Shown here: piece by piece, positions 63,039-64,000 of the stretch
Layout of the letters: every line of letters starts with the position of its first letter
Numbering within the stretch: position 1 is the first letter of the stretch
Assembly: GCA_016721735.1 (NCBI GenBank)
Contig: JADKHM010000002.1
Span: 186,001-250,000, forward strand
DNA: 64,000 bases
From: Flavobacterium sp.
GTDB lineage: Bacteria > Bacteroidota > Bacteroidia > Flavobacteriales > Flavobacteriaceae
Direction: 5' to 3'
Notes under the pieces: model-generated
Database searches by the model: none
The model's input: the letters and a program-made list of their open reading frames with translations, nothing else
Told to the model about the DNA's origin: nothing
Position numbers and translations under genes: made by a program

Positions 63039-64000
63039 TTAAGAAAACATATCCTTAACTTTTTCGAAAAAAGATTTATCACTTTTTTCCGGCTGTGGAG
63101 TAAAGTTTTCATCATGCAAATTGTTCTCAAAAAACTGCTTTTGTTCTTTGTTTAAAGTTTTAGGTGTCCACACATTTATATGCACTAGCAAATCACCTGT
63201 ACCATAGCCATTTAGACTAGGAATTCCTTTGCCTTTTAGTCTGAGTATCTTTCCTGATTGAATGCCTTCCTCTAATTTGATTCGGACTTTTCCGTTGACT
63301 GCATCAATATCTTTAGAGACACCAAGTACCGCTTCAGCAATACTGATATACAAATCAAAATGTAGGTTTTCGCCTTCACGCTTCAAGAATTCGTGCTCGG
63401 TTTCCTCGATGGCTACTATTAAGTCTCCAGGAACACCATTTCCTGGCGCATCATTTCCTTTGTTGGACACTTTGAGTTGCATACCATCTACGACACCAGC
63501 TGGAATTTTGATAGATACTGTTTCGTCTTCAAGCAGCATTCCCTGTGCATCTGCGTTGGCAGGTTTTTTGTCTAAAATTTGACCAGAACCACCGCAAGTT
63601 GGACAAGTAGAAGCCGATTGCATTCTTCCCAAAATAGTATTGGTTACGCGCATTACTTGACCTTGACCGTTGCAAGTAGAGCAAGTTTTGTAGCTCACGC
63701 CAGGCGCTTGAATTTTTCGTTTTACTTTTACTTTTTTCTCCACGCCATTCGCCACTTCTTCTAAAGTCAATTTTACTTTGATGCGAAGATTACTTCCTTT
63801 CATTCTGCGTTGTCCTCCAGCATTTCCTCCGAAACCGCCGCCAAAAGCTCCGCCAAAAATATCTCCAAATTGACTGAAGATATCGTCCATATTCATGCCG
63901 CCGTGTCCACCACCGAAACCGCCAGCTCCGTCGAAAGCTTGATGACCATATTGATCATATTTGGCTTTCTTTTGCGGATCACTTAGCACTTCGTAGGCTT
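63039..64000 (-). CDS. dnaJ: Chaperone DnaJ, C-terminal part, with two-motif zinc finger
   Basis: 320 residues are visible; the N-terminus (start of the J domain) is outside the window. The end of the J domain is AYEVLSDPQKKAKYDQYGHQ. A Gly/Phe-rich region with an acidic DDIFSQFGDIF insert follows, then the CTDs and a short tail. The zinc-finger region has only two CxxCxGxG motifs, CSTCNGQG and CPTCGGSG, against four in the canonical protein, so one zinc centre instead of two is expected. This short form occurs in other flavobacterial DnaJ as far as I recall. DnaJ works with DnaK and GrpE in folding; those genes should lie to the right. Confidence 0.95.
   Translation of the reverse strand, partial: AYEVLSDPQKKAKYDQYGHQAFDGAGGFGGGHGGMNMDDIFSQFGDIFGGAFGGGFGGNAGGQRRMKGSNLRIKVKLTLEEVANGVEKKVKVKRKIQAPGVSYKTCSTCNGQGQVMRVTNTILGRMQSASTCPTCGGSGQILDKKPANADAQGMLLEDETVSIKIPAGVVDGMQLKVSNKGNDAPGNGVPGDLIVAIEETEHEFLKREGENLHFDLYISIAEAVLGVSKDIDAVNGKVRIKLEEGIQSGKILRLKGKGIPSLNGYGTGDLLVHINVWTPKTLNKEQKQFFENNLHDENFTPQPEKSDKSFFEKVKDMFS

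Overview
The window is chromosomal DNA from a member of the Bacteroidota, almost certainly a Flavobacteriaceae species close to Flavobacterium. The evidence is: low GC; seven secreted proteins or remnants with type IX secretion (T9SS) type A C-terminal signals; -7 promoter boxes of the TAnnTTTG type and A-rich leaders instead of strong Shine-Dalgarno sites; the rpmB-rpmG-DUF4295-ftsY cluster; a 1117-residue Bacteroidota-type SecA; BshC; and a two-motif DnaJ zinc finger. No tRNA, rRNA, CRISPR array, insertion sequence, prophage or plasmid module was seen. Most genes are core genes.

Layout. 1-4017: a CHASE4-type sensor kinase (cut by the left edge), then a TPR sensor kinase/LytTR regulator pair. 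4048-9469: an intact leucine-rich-repeat T9SS cargo gene directly behind the regulator, followed by a heavily frameshifted tandem copy. 9696-13295: a three-gene acyl-CoA (propionyl-CoA type) carboxylase operon, then a radical SAM protein and BshC. 17619-20749: two SusE/SusF-like T9SS cargo genes, the second behind a perfect 20-bp palindromic operator. 20943-25546: ndk, DciA-like DUF721, a lipocalin-like lipoprotein, ftsY, DUF4295, rpmG, rpmB, cinA. 25778-32162: Hpt protein, FAH-family hydrolase, DnaQ-like exonuclease, delta-60 repeat T9SS protein, 2-oxo acid dehydrogenase E2, glycosyltransferase. 32458-45676: ABC-F, RimO, methyltransferase, ABC ATPase, ATP-grasp enzyme, cobalamin adenosyltransferase, DUF2795, SecA, a secreted protein, a 36-residue Lys-rich protein, and an FAD-linked oxidase. 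46034-57976: two transporters, MeaB, SPFH protein, MATE pump, a tandem T9SS pair, PPK2, a DUF6929-like protein, a zinc ribbon protein, a second ABC-F. 58165-64000: DUF2007, a one-domain DEAD-like protein, a sigma-54 activator without a DNA-binding domain, an ABC exporter pair, and dnaJ (cut by the right edge).

Functional links. The carboxylase operon, MeaB and the PduO-type adenosyltransferase belong to one B12-dependent route, propionyl-CoA to methylmalonyl-CoA to succinyl-CoA, although they are scattered. SecA and FtsY feed export across the inner membrane, and the T9SS cargo proteins then cross the outer membrane.

The most unusual content is between the genes. There are eight copies of a 65-170 bp mosaic repeat with conserved ends and exchangeable palindromic centres, a second compound GC-rich repeat, and many short tandem repeats (unit about 7-10 bp) that tend to occur as inverted pairs. 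The same short repeats appear to have entered the coding sequence of four conserved genes.

Four conserved genes (glycosyltransferase, FAD-linked oxidase, MATE pump, sigma-54 activator) each carry a single frameshift. Three of these are one-base deletions in short homopolymers, so sequencing error is a serious alternative to real mutation.
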